A DNA stretch of 13,068 nucleotides, taken from contig JANYDV010000298.1 of NCBI GenBank assembly GCA_025363505.1, positions 1 to 13,068 on the forward strand. The letters are read 5' to 3'. The notes under the pieces are model-generated. The model made no database searches. It saw only the letters and a program-made list of their open reading frames with translations, and was not told where the DNA came from. Each line of letters begins with the position of its first letter. Position 1 is the stretch's first letter. The translations under genes and the position numbers were made by a program. This document shows, piece by piece, positions 1 to 5,985 of this stretch. The DNA is from Bacteroidota bacterium. GTDB taxonomy: Bacteria; Bacteroidota; Ignavibacteria; Palsa-1295.

Positions 1-299
1 ATTGGAAGAAGCAGCACCCCAATGCCAAGATGATTATTAGCTGGTGAAGTACTTTCAAACGAAAAAACACCGAAAAAGGCAATGTTTGTAAAAAGAGCAA
101 TGAGTGCTTGAAGACCTTGAGCAATAAAAACGGTTGCTGAAGCTAAGAGCATACAGCAACCAGTTAAAAATATGGCGCGTTTGTCGAATTGAGTCTGCTG
201 ATGTGGTACGTTTATGGTTTCGAGTGAGGTACTTAGCCCTGAGGCTATTGGTAGCCCTTCGGTGGTTGATGCATTTCGGATATTATCAGGTGTTTTCAA
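1..299 (-). CDS. ClC-family chloride channel/transporter, N-terminal part (cut by window edge)
   Basis: Reading the minus strand from position 299 gives 99 open codons that run off the left edge. After a polar N-terminus of about 45 residues comes a hydrophobic helix (AIFLTGCCMLLASATVFIAQ) and then LIALFTNIAFFG, SPANNHLGIGV and LLLP. This series matches the first membrane helix and following loop that I know from bacterial ClC proteins, where the loop ends in a P-x-x-GG motif lying just outside the window. ClC proteins move chloride, often in exchange for protons, across the inner membrane. The start is a TTG at 299-297: it is the only usable start codon between the upstream in-frame stop and the first helix, and the purine-rich GAAAAGAAGA lies just before it. 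The family call rests on about 55 residues; the selectivity motifs are outside the window, so the transported ion cannot be read. Confidence 0.72.
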   Translation of the reverse strand, partial: MKTPDNIRNASTTEGLPIASGLSTSLETINVPHQQTQFDKRAIFLTGCCMLLASATVFIAQGLQALIALFTNIAFFGVFSFESTSPANNHLGIGVLLLP

Positions 300-344
300 C
301 TGATCTTCTTTTCAGGTTTTAATAAGTTTATTATCTTCAAACAG

Positions 345-383
345 TAACCCAGACTCAGGCTGGGGGTTAAAAAACCACCCAGC
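345..383 (-). promoter_or_regulatory. Two mutually exclusive hairpins in the leader of the ClC gene
   Basis: Three segments upstream of the ClC start share complementarity. Segment 359-366 (GCTGGGGG on the plus strand) can pair with 375-383 (CCACCCAGC) or, as CTGGG with a nearby TTA, with 345-352 (TAACCCAG). Both pairings use the same middle segment, so only one can form at a time. A run of six T on the minus strand (369-374) lies in the loop of the first hairpin, not behind a stem, so neither form is a standard terminator. The arrangement resembles a regulatory leader, but no known riboswitch consensus is recognised. Confidence 0.25.
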
Positions 384-599
384 AAGGTGATTGATTGATT
401 ACTCGTAAACTCACTTGATTTTTCGTGAAAAATTTGAGCTTCCCATGTCCTACCCTTCTAGGAGTCTCGTGAGTAATTGGAATTGCCACAGAATCCGGCA
501 AATTGAGATGATCACTGCGAGTCATCATTTGAAGAAAAATGGGAAGTATACGCGAGTAAATAATATATGGTTGCCCATACTTCGTGTTTCTACTACGAA

Positions 600-628
600 A
601 ATATGACAATGGTAGTTCCGTCAAAAGA
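600..628 (+). repeat. Direct repeat, copy 1 (flanks marR-VOC pair)
   Basis: This stretch shares the exact 12-mer TGGTAGTTCCGT (610-621) with 1776-1787. Similarity continues on both sides (AATA upstream, AAAA downstream), giving about 23 of 29 matching positions by eye. Both copies have the same orientation and lie outside the marR-VOC gene pair. Confidence 0.35.
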
Positions 629-639
629 GATAGGATGGT

Positions 640-789
640 ATGACTGCGGAGTTGTCACAACGGGTTAATATTTATGATATTATTCGGCAGAGGGTGACGG
701 GGACTTTTGATTATAGTATTATTGATCATTCATCGCGTTCGCCGTTGGCAATTCGTAACGGAAGATTTATTCAGCTTGCATGGTGGTAG
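640..789 (+). CDS. Small hypothetical protein, 49 residues
   Basis: An ATG at 640 opens a 49-codon frame ending at TAG 787-789, preceded by the purine-rich AGATAGG about 5 bases upstream. The product begins MTAELSQRVNIYDIIRQRV, continues with FDYSIIDHSS and ends RNGRFIQLAWW. It has a mixed, protein-like composition, no membrane segment and no signal peptide. I do not recognise the family. It converges on the VOC gene, with 13 bases between the two stop codons. It may be a genuine small gene, the tail of a decayed larger gene, or chance. Confidence 0.33.
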   Translation: MTAELSQRVNIYDIIRQRVTGTFDYSIIDHSSRSPLAIRNGRFIQLAWW

Positions 790-802
790 GGCTCTCGTTG
801 AT

Positions 803-1180
803 TTATTTTTTTTCTAAATCAAAATGTGGATTGTAAATAATCCCGAATACATTCCCGAACGGATCAAGAACGGATGCGACAATAATATCTCCACCGACTT
901 CTTGCGGGGCATGGTGCGTCGTTGCACCGAGTGCTAGCAGACGTTGGTAAACTGCCTCGACATCATTCACTCCCCAATACACTTCGGCATTGGTGCCGTT
1001 GATAATATTGTTCATATTCGGATCAAGCCCAAATTCATAGCCGCTGACACTGAAGCCAACATAAAACGGCTCATCAAAATAAGGGGCAACTCCGAATACC
1101 TCGGTGTACCAAATCTTGGCTTTATCGAGGTCTTTAACATGAACAATTGATGTACGAAGTCCGAGGAAAGAGGCATTCAT
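803..1180 (-). CDS. VOC-superfamily (glyoxalase/bleomycin-resistance-like) protein
   Basis: This 125-residue protein has the usual length of a single-chain VOC protein and the expected two beta-alpha-beta-beta-beta halves. The first half is TSIVHVKDLDKAKIWYTEVFG (residues 10-30) followed by FYVGFSVSGYEFGL. The second half is EVYWGVNDVEAVYQRLLALG (66-85) and ends with VASVLDPFGNVFGIIYNP (101-118), the typical DP-x-GN close. VOC proteins either catalyse metal-dependent reactions on small molecules (glyoxalase, dioxygenase, epimerase, fosfomycin opening) or bind drugs; the substrate cannot be read here. The gene starts 12 bases after the stop of the MarR gene, so the two are almost surely co-transcribed. 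This suggests that the regulator controls a detoxification or small-molecule-handling function. The start at 1180 is the first ATG and has no clear ribosome-binding site. Confidence 0.85.
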   Translation of the reverse strand: MNASFLGLRTSIVHVKDLDKAKIWYTEVFGVAPYFDEPFYVGFSVSGYEFGLDPNMNNIINGTNAEVYWGVNDVEAVYQRLLALGATTHHAPQEVGGDIIVASVLDPFGNVFGIIYNPHFDLEKK

Positions 1181-1192
1181 AGGAATTGAATA

Positions 1193-1720
1193 TTATGCCT
1201 TCGCTTTTTTCTTTTTTGGTTTTTTTGCTCCTTCGACATCACTGAAGAGCATTGGGGCTGGGCTGTGATCGAGTCCGCAGAGTTTCAGCATTTCGATGAG
1301 CCGATCGTCAAGCTGGCGACGTGACTTCGTGGTCATTGTTTCGAGAGCTACAATAAGCCAATCCTGACGTGCATGCGGAGCTTTGGCAACCAATTTCTTG
1401 CCTTTTGAAGTAAGATTCAGTACCAATTGACGCCCATCATCGATGAAGCGCTCGCGGTTAATAAGACCTTTCTCGACTAAGCGCTGGACGACCACCGATA
1501 CCGAACTTTGATGGGTCAGTGTCCGATCGGCAAGAGTATTGAGCGATAGATTTTTTTCTTCTGCAAGTTTTTTCAAGACGAACAATTGTGCCGCCGAGAG
1601 TCCGACCTTTTTTTCAGAGTCACGCGAAGCGACCCTTAGCGATTGCACCAAACGTCGTATCGAAGTAATAACACTGCGAGTTTCCTCAGAGACAACGGAA
1701 TTTTTTTTAATCGTGGCCAT
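1193..1720 (-). CDS. MarR-family transcriptional regulator
   Basis: This 175-residue protein carries a MarR-type winged helix-turn-helix. Helix-turn-helix residues lie at about 41-85 (LSAAQLFVLKKLAE, SLNTLADRT, HQSSVSVVVQRLVEKGLI). The wing is RERFIDDGRQLVLNLTSKG (89-107), with the DDGR motif (94-97) common in the family. Flanking helices should form the dimer interface. The C-terminus ends in a lysine-rich tail (AKKPKKKKAKA, 165-175), longer and more basic than usual, which could add non-specific DNA contact. MarR proteins usually repress their own operon until a small phenolic, oxidant or metal ligand binds. Only one well-placed Cys (148) is present, so a Cys-pair redox switch is unlikely. 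It is the first gene of a two-gene unit with the VOC protein. A palindrome overlaps its start codon (1719-1730). Confidence 0.9.
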   Translation of the reverse strand: MATIKKNSVVSEETRSVITSIRRLVQSLRVASRDSEKKVGLSAAQLFVLKKLAEEKNLSLNTLADRTLTHQSSVSVVVQRLVEKGLINRERFIDDGRQLVLNLTSKGKKLVAKAPHARQDWLIVALETMTTKSRRQLDDRLIEMLKLCGLDHSPAPMLFSDVEGAKKPKKKKAKA

Positions 1721-1730
1721 AGTGTACTAT
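1719..1730 (-). promoter_or_regulatory. Palindrome at the marR start, candidate autoregulatory operator
   Basis: ATAGTGTACTAT consists of two perfect 5-base arms (ATAGT/ACTAT) around GT. It overlaps the ATG of the MarR gene, and on the coding strand it contains a TATAGT that resembles a -10 box. MarR dimers bind short palindromes near their own promoters, so this is a sensible site, but it is short and unproven. The right-hand ten bases (GTGTACTATA, 1722-1731) recur in front of the DsbD-like gene. Confidence 0.3.
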
Positions 1731-1765
1731 ATGATTGTCCCTATTTCGCGTCTCAGATGAGCACG

Positions 1766-1794
1766 AATACGGGAGTGGTAGTTCCGTGAAAAAA
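1766..1794 (+). repeat. Direct repeat, copy 2 (flanks marR-VOC pair)
   Basis: Second copy of the repeat at 600-628, with the exact core TGGTAGTTCCGT at 1776-1787, in the same orientation. It lies just upstream of the marR gene. No terminal inverted repeats or transposase are seen beside either copy. Confidence 0.35.
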
Positions 1795-1894
1795 TACTGT
1801 GGCAACTCGAAGCAGAGTCCTCGGGTAATGACAGGGGCATATCGTGTACCCCCGGATACTCACCTCCGTGACGAAGTGGTAGAAAGATGATCGT

Positions 1895-1920
1895 CTGAAA
1901 TGGAAACTATCTCATTTCAG
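1895..1920. repeat. Inverted repeat with perfect 8-base arms
   Basis: CTGAAATG (1895-1902) and CATTTCAG (1913-1920) are perfect inverted copies around a 10-base spacer. No T-run follows on either strand, so it is not an intrinsic terminator. It lies in the 253-base gap between the end of trmO and the start of marR, 12 bases from a second palindrome. An operator or an RNA stem is possible. Confidence 0.4.
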
Positions 1921-1932
1921 GAATGCTCTGGT

Positions 1933-1950
1933 GTTCACAGTACTGTAAAC
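1933..1950. repeat. 18-base near-perfect palindrome
   Basis: GTTCACAGT (1933-1941) faces ACTGTAAAC (1942-1950). The two halves are inverted copies except for one C/A pair, and the central ACAGTACTGT is a perfect palindrome. The size fits a dimeric repressor site. It lies 23 bases beyond the trmO stop and about 210 bases upstream of the marR start, so which gene it serves is unclear. Confidence 0.4.
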
Positions 1951-1973
1951 TTACGAAATTTTTGACGAGGGTA

Positions 1974-2666
1974 CTATTTTTTTGCCTCTTTGCCAACATT
2001 GTGAATCGCTTCAATGTGAATCGTTTCGTTTTCAGAGGTATGAAAGATAATACGCCAGAATTTATATCCCAAGGTATAGACTCCGCTCTCGGAGAGGGTG
2101 ATACGTTTATAGCGATGTGGGGCTATTTCGTAGCGTAATAGATGCTCGATGTGTGCCCGGAGGTCGCGCTCTTCGGTGGGCGTAACCGTGGCGAAAAATG
2201 TCTTTACAGTATCTGAATAAATAAAGATTTTCTTGGCAGGCTCTTTCTCTAAGCCTATCCAACCTTCTGCTGAATCGGGAAATGACTCGAACTGTGGAAG
2301 ATATGGCTTGATGTCAAGCAATGGTGTTTTGTCGAGCATATCAACACCTTCGACAATCAAATTCCTGCCTTTGACCTCGACTAACGTAACAAGCGAAAGC
2401 CCGATAGGGTTAGGACGGTGTGGCGCACGAGTCGCGAACACGCCGCGTTTTGTTTTGGAGCCGCGTGGCGGAAGTACCTTCGGCTTCCAGTTTGCATTGC
2501 GGTCAAACCAATAGATCAACCAGATTTTCTCGAAACCTTCAACATCTTCAAGAGCTTGCTCGAAATTATGCCCCCGCTCAAGAATAACTTTCCCCCGAGC
2601 AACGATGCCTTCGTCACCGGGTTGGCGAGGTGCAGAATATTTATCAGTAAATGGTGTACGAATCAC
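1974..2666 (-). CDS. trmO: tRNA (N6-threonylcarbamoyladenosine37-N6)-methyltransferase TrmO
   Basis: The protein matches the TrmO (YaeB/TsaA/VirR) family. Diagnostic stretches are SAPRQPG (residues 11-17), GVFATRAPHRPNPIGLSLV (75-93) and PLLDIKPYLP (115-124). TrmO uses S-adenosylmethionine to methylate t6A37 next to the anticodon of certain threonine tRNAs, giving m6t6A and fine-tuning decoding. The beta-barrel domain fills residues 1-140. Residues 141-230 form a C-terminal extension of normal length but different sequence from the E. coli protein as I remember it. The given start is the GTG at 2666, the first standard start codon in frame. However, the family motif PIGVIRTPF begins four codons earlier, in an open stretch that has no ATG, GTG or TTG. 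The true start is therefore uncertain and may be non-standard. The gene lies 69 bases behind the T9SS gene and could be read through from it. Confidence 0.88.
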   Translation of the reverse strand: MIRTPFTDKYSAPRQPGDEGIVARGKVILERGHNFEQALEDVEGFEKIWLIYWFDRNANWKPKVLPPRGSKTKRGVFATRAPHRPNPIGLSLVTLVEVKGRNLIVEGVDMLDKTPLLDIKPYLPQFESFPDSAEGWIGLEKEPAKKIFIYSDTVKTFFATVTPTEERDLRAHIEHLLRYEIAPHRYKRITLSESGVYTLGYKFWRIIFHTSENETIHIEAIHNVGKEAKK

Positions 2667-2735
2667 ACCAATCGGGTGAAGAAGAAGCTGTTCCAGTATG
2701 GTTATTGAGAAATTATGTTGTTACGTTCTCGTTTT

Positions 2736-4274
2736 TTACTGAACAATAAATCTTCTCATGTAGGTGCCTTGAGTATGGATTACCTCTATAATATAGCACC
2801 CGGGCAACAGATTTTTGACAGACAATTTGGCGGTGTTATTGTTGGTGGTATAACTAAGATCATGCTGTCTGCCAAGCATATCATAACAAACTAATTTCTT
2901 AATCTGTTGAAACCACAATGTTTGCAGAGATAATTCTTCCGTGGCAGGATTTGGATACAATTTACAATAATCATTATACTCTAACGACGCTTCAGCAACA
3001 GACTCGCTGCCTTGTTCTGAAGCATCATACCTATAGATATACGTATGCTTAGTATGGTCTATGGCGGCAATCCAGCCATGTCTTGGGTCACTAAAAGTAA
3101 CGATGCGACCGTCATATTTTTCTGTTTCTTGGGTGAGCGTTGTCGAGTCTACCTCCCATGTTGCCCCATTGTCAAGTGTATGAATAATTTTATGGGCATA
3201 GTCGTATTCGGTCAGCGAGTCGGTGTTTGCAACGGTCATCCACAATTCCTTTTCTCCGACAGCTTCGTAGCCCCGTCGGCTATTGCCGAATTCTCGATGA
3301 AAGTCCCAATGCACTCCATAATCTGAAGACGAAAGGTAGTTAATACCATACATTGGTGTACTCAGAAGCCAATTCTCATATACATTCACATCTCGTAATC
3401 CTTCGCGGTAATATCCTGTAAAGTAGAAGACGGTCGCAGTATTACGAATGGCTTGGAGTGTTCCGTTTATACGGTAGGCACTTCGTTCTTGTGGGATAGG
3501 GGTATTGTATGTCTGCCACTTTATTCCGGCATTGCTGGTAACAAGTGTTTGTAACCCTAACGGTATTTTTTTATTGCTATTTCTGTTTAGTGTTACTGTC
3601 CAATGGACAGGATCATTATGACAGAGGCTAATTGAACTGAGTGCTACGCTTGAATCCAGAGGGTAGAATGGCATAATGCTATTTCTATAAGTGGTATCGC
3701 TATAGCGAACCGGAAATGTTCTGCCACCATTAGAAGACTGGTATATTCGCCCATCATCAGCATTGTAAGCAAATAGATTATATGCCGACAAGGCACTCAA
3801 AAAGTATAGTGCATCTGTTGCGTGGGAATTTGGATATGACCATTCCTGCTCGATTTGCCAATTTTTCCCCGCATTTTTAGAGTGTAATATTCTTCGAATA
3901 TCATCATAATTACCTTTATAGTTGCCGGTAAAAATAAACCTATCAATCAACGATGGAAACAGCATTGAAGGGAAAAGGAAGGGTATATAACTACCGGAAT
4001 CAGATAGTAGTAGCGTATCTGTTAAGGCAGTCCAGCTTCTGCCACCGTTGGTTGTTTCAAACCAAAGCATTTGTCGTCTGTCGGGAGTTGCCAACACATG
4101 ACTGTCATGCGGAATGAAGCCACCCAAATAGCCATGAAGGCTATCAAAAAAAACGAGACTACTGGGATTTAATGAGTCAACAGATACACTGACCTTTGTC
4201 CAATGTGGTGTTGAAGCCCCACTTGAGCGCAAAAAAATTAGTAGTAGTACAATGCAAAAGCAAAAGTATTTCAT
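2736..4274 (-). CDS. Secreted Asp-box (BNR-like) repeat protein with T9SS type A sorting domain
   Basis: From the ATG at 4274 the product has 512 residues. It starts with a signal peptide (MKYFCFCIVLLLIFLRSSGA), which is why this start is preferred over an upstream TTG at 4331. Six Asp-box-like motifs recur: TTNGGRSW (74-81), SKNAGKNW (132-139), SSNGGRTF (180-187), TSNAGIKW (246-253), SSDYGVHW (316-323) and TLDNGATW (366-373). These mark blades of a beta-propeller as in sialidase, BNR or YCF48-like proteins. Sialidase activity should not be assumed, since no arginine triad is evident. From about residue 439 (LYPNPATEELSLQ) to the end (MRRFIVQ) is a T9SS type A sorting domain, with VCYDMLGRQ in the middle. 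The protein should cross the inner membrane by Sec and the outer membrane by the type IX system, ending on the cell surface or outside. Its role is unknown. Confidence 0.87.
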   Translation of the reverse strand: MKYFCFCIVLLLIFLRSSGASTPHWTKVSVSVDSLNPSSLVFFDSLHGYLGGFIPHDSHVLATPDRRQMLWFETTNGGRSWTALTDTLLLSDSGSYIPFLFPSMLFPSLIDRFIFTGNYKGNYDDIRRILHSKNAGKNWQIEQEWSYPNSHATDALYFLSALSAYNLFAYNADDGRIYQSSNGGRTFPVRYSDTTYRNSIMPFYPLDSSVALSSISLCHNDPVHWTVTLNRNSNKKIPLGLQTLVTSNAGIKWQTYNTPIPQERSAYRINGTLQAIRNTATVFYFTGYYREGLRDVNVYENWLLSTPMYGINYLSSSDYGVHWDFHREFGNSRRGYEAVGEKELWMTVANTDSLTEYDYAHKIIHTLDNGATWEVDSTTLTQETEKYDGRIVTFSDPRHGWIAAIDHTKHTYIYRYDASEQGSESVAEASLEYNDYCKLYPNPATEELSLQTLWFQQIKKLVCYDMLGRQHDLSYTTNNNTAKLSVKNLLPGCYIIEVIHTQGTYMRRFIVQ

Positions 4275-4309
4275 TGTCGTTGTTTGGAAGTGTAAATAAA
4301 AACATAATT

Positions 4310-4334
4310 GGGTGAGATTGATTTCTCTCAACCC
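4310..4334 (-). terminator. Probable intrinsic terminator of the DsbD-like/redoxin unit
   Basis: On the minus strand GGGTTGAGA and TCTCACCC form a stem of 8 pairs with one bulge. The sequence AATTATG and then a TTTTTATTT run (4294-4302) follow. It lies about 100 bases beyond the redoxin stop and before the next minus-strand gene. The gap between stem and T-run is longer than ideal. Confidence 0.42.
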
Positions 4335-4362
4335 ACGGGATGCAATATCATTCTTCCACTGC

Positions 4363-4385
4363 CCGGAGTGTATATAAGGCTCCGG
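4363..4385. repeat. GC-rich inverted repeat behind the redoxin gene
   Basis: CCGGAG (4363-4368) and CTCCGG (4380-4385) are perfect inverted arms with an 11-base spacer. No T-run follows on either strand. It may be an RNA stem that protects the 3' end of the redoxin transcript or a protein site; nothing decides between these. Confidence 0.35.
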
Positions 4386-4431
4386 AACAGCTATGCCCGA
4401 TCACGGAAAGCCACCCGATTGACACAATCGT

Positions 4432-5040
4432 TTAATATTTTACCGAACAACCGTATGGTGCTGTTGTGGTCACGGAGACTTCTTTGTTGGTCATGATCTC
4501 ACCCACAGCTTGGCGGATGTAGTTGACAGTTGCTTTCTTTCCACCATCTACCGAGCGGTCGTCATCGATTGCACCGCTGTAGCGAAGCATACCATCAGTG
4601 CCGATGACAAATATATGCGGAGTCGTTTTTGCATTAAAGAGGTGCCCGACGGTGCGGTCTTCGTCCATCAAGTTCTCGGTTGCATTCGATTTCCACTCAC
4701 CGAGGATTGCTTTGCTTTTGGTGGCATTGTATGCTTCGGGATGATCGGGACGGGTCGAGTTGATCGTCAGCCACACTATACCTTTGGCTGTCATCTCTTT
4801 TTGAATGGATTGCATATTTCCGCTACTGTAATGACCTTTGACAAACGGGCATCCCGGATTGATCCATTCGAGCACGACGATCTTACCTTTGTAATCGGAA
4901 AGCTTGATGGTCTTGCCTTCAAGATTTTGAAGAGAGAAATCGGGGGCAGGGTTGCCGACAGTGACGGTGATAGGTCGTGCGACAATAAACGAAGCACTGA
5001 CCAATAATAGAGTAGCGATAGTCCAGAATTTCATAACCAT
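4432..5040 (-). CDS. Exported redoxin (AhpC/TSA-thioredoxin-fold protein)
   Basis: The 202-residue protein starts with a signal peptide (ATLLLVSASFIVARP, about 9-23), so it should work outside the cytoplasm. A redoxin fold follows: VGNPAPDFSLQNLEGKTIKL (28-47), then VVLEWINPGCPFVKGHY (55-71) with the reactive Cys64, and the cis-proline stretch TTPHIFVI (139-146). The usual CxxC has only its first cysteine. A second cysteine sits at the very end in YGCSVKY (Cys198), a pattern I recognise from this redoxin subgroup, where it may act as resolving Cys. The likely role is thiol-based reduction of peroxide or of disulfides in the periplasm. The gene follows the DsbD-like gene by 49 bases, suggesting an operon and an electron-transfer partnership. 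AGGA precedes the start; the ATG at 5034 has better spacing to it than the one at 5040, so the protein may be two residues shorter. Confidence 0.87.
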   Translation of the reverse strand: MVMKFWTIATLLLVSASFIVARPITVTVGNPAPDFSLQNLEGKTIKLSDYKGKIVVLEWINPGCPFVKGHYSSGNMQSIQKEMTAKGIVWLTINSTRPDHPEAYNATKSKAILGEWKSNATENLMDEDRTVGHLFNAKTTPHIFVIGTDGMLRYSGAIDDDRSVDGGKKATVNYIRQAVGEIMTNKEVSVTTTAPYGCSVKY

Positions 5041-5089
5041 TGTTCCTATTCTTAGATTGATAAAAAACTATTATTACGAACAGTGTATG

Positions 5090-5896
5090 TTACTGTTTCG
5101 CGGCAGGGATATCAACTTCGTAGCCACTGGTGCCGATCATCACAATACCCGAAAGATGCGTTGGTACGGTGCCGGGTTTGTTTGGCGTCATTGACATTGA
5201 TATGCCTTCATCGGTTACTTTTATCGAGGCGAGGTCGATAGTAAAATCATCTGAGGCATCCGGAAAAAAATCGGTAATGATACCGGAGACTATCTCGAAA
5301 AATTTTGCAAATACTTGTATGCTGCCGTCTTTGTTAAAAGTATATGTCGCGGCGGCTTTATCGAGATTGAAACCTGAACCCGGTTGTGGTAAGCGAGCCG
5401 TCCAACGGTCCAGAAGTTTTTGGTCGTCTTTCACTCGATCGCTTGTGAGTGAATCGAGATAGAAGTCGAGCGTGGTTGCCGCCGGCAGACAGACATCTTT
5501 GCAGACAAGCCAATTAAGCTTAATGCGGAAGTGTTTGGGTACAATGCCCGAAAGTAGCCGTACCGGAAGAGTATAGACTACTTCTTCTTCGTAACCATAG
5601 GTGACAATATCACTGGTGCCGATCTTATGAGGTGTCGGGAAACGGAGTGCGCCTGCACTAAGGTTTGGTGCATCAAGAATCTCGGCGCTCAGAGGCAAGC
5701 CTGCGTCGCCCGGGTTCTTCCAATAGGTATGCCAGCCCTGCTCCATCTTCAGATGAATACCGAGCGTGAATGGCTTAGTCGGAGTGATCGCCCCGGACGC
5801 AATTGAGGCGAAGACGATCTGATGGTCTTTATACGTCTGAGCAAACGGCTCCGAAACCATCATTGCCAGAAAAAGAAATGTTAGTACCGATTTCAT
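5090..5896 (-). CDS. Stand-alone DsbD/ScsB N-terminal-type periplasmic thiol protein
   Basis: From the ATG at 5896 the product has 268 residues with a signal peptide (MKSVLTFLFLAMMVSEPFAQ). This start is chosen over an upstream in-frame one at 5935 because it begins the signal peptide directly. The body matches the alpha domain of DsbD/ScsB: GWHTYWKNPGDAGLP (54-68), VTYGYEEEVVYTLPV (98-112), and LNWLVCKDVCLPA (127-139), which holds the redox pair Cys132 and Cys136. In DsbD this domain receives electrons from the membrane domain and passes them to periplasmic proteins. Here the eight-helix membrane domain and the C-terminal thioredoxin domain are both absent; the protein stops after the immunoglobulin-like region. 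It must rely on another membrane reductase, not seen in this window, and the redoxin 49 bases downstream is the obvious partner. No ribosome-binding site is visible. Confidence 0.85.
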   Translation of the reverse strand: MKSVLTFLFLAMMVSEPFAQTYKDHQIVFASIASGAITPTKPFTLGIHLKMEQGWHTYWKNPGDAGLPLSAEILDAPNLSAGALRFPTPHKIGTSDIVTYGYEEEVVYTLPVRLLSGIVPKHFRIKLNWLVCKDVCLPAATTLDFYLDSLTSDRVKDDQKLLDRWTARLPQPGSGFNLDKAAATYTFNKDGSIQVFAKFFEIVSGIITDFFPDASDDFTIDLASIKVTDEGISMSMTPNKPGTVPTHLSGIVMIGTSGYEVDIPAAKQ

Positions 5897-5907
5897 ATAC
5901 TTATAGT

Positions 5908-5933
5908 ACACCAAATAGGTGTCGGAACATTCC
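5908..5933 (-). promoter_or_regulatory. Two small inverted repeats in the DsbD-like promoter region
   Basis: ACACC-AAATA-GGTGT (5908-5922) and GGAA-CA-TTCC (5924-5933) stand side by side, just upstream of the DsbD-like start and downstream of the previous gene's terminator. This 56-base gap must hold the promoter. The stretch 5902-5911 reads GTGTACTATA on the minus strand, the same ten bases as at the marR start. Function is inferred from position only. Confidence 0.28.
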
Positions 5934-5952
5934 AAAAAACGCAGAATATAAC

Positions 5953-5976
5953 AAGGGCACGTTGGACGTGCCCCTT
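5953..5976 (-). terminator. Intrinsic terminator of the beta-helix T9SS gene
   Basis: AAGGGCACGT (5953-5962) and ACGTGCCCCTT (5966-5976) form a stem of ten pairs with one bulged base and a three-base loop. It begins 9 bases beyond the stop of the beta-helix gene. On the minus strand it is followed by TGTTATATTCTG, a broken T-run, so termination may be moderate. It separates the beta-helix gene from the DsbD-like unit. Confidence 0.68.
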
Positions 5977-5985
5977 AAGAATACA

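Larger units (their letters stand above)
300..639. other. Stretch without a recognised gene
   Basis: Between the ClC start and the small reading frame at 640 there are only overlapping weak reading frames on both strands. One minus-strand frame of 85 codons (624-367) starts with TTG and one plus-strand frame of 63 codons (415-606) overlaps it. Neither shows a family motif, a signal peptide or a ribosome-binding site. Part of the stretch must hold the ClC promoter. It also holds the paired hairpins at 345-383 and one copy of the direct repeat at 600-628. Confidence 0.5.

Noticed and set aside
134..322. Plus-strand 62-codon frame at the left edge
   Set aside because: It lies opposite the ClC reading frame, whose membrane-protein sequence is far more convincing.
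367..624. Minus-strand 85-codon frame overlapping a plus-strand 63-codon frame (415-606)
   Set aside because: The minus frame starts with TTG, neither frame has a ribosome-binding site, motif or signal sequence, and they exclude each other.
1838..1857. GGGG...CCCC imperfect palindrome in the trmO-marR gap
   Set aside because: Only the outer four pairs are clean; the centre has several mismatches and no second copy was found.
4510..5007. Plus-strand 165-codon frame opposite the redoxin gene
   Set aside because: The minus strand carries a complete redoxin with signal peptide and catalytic motif; the plus frame has no recognisable domain.
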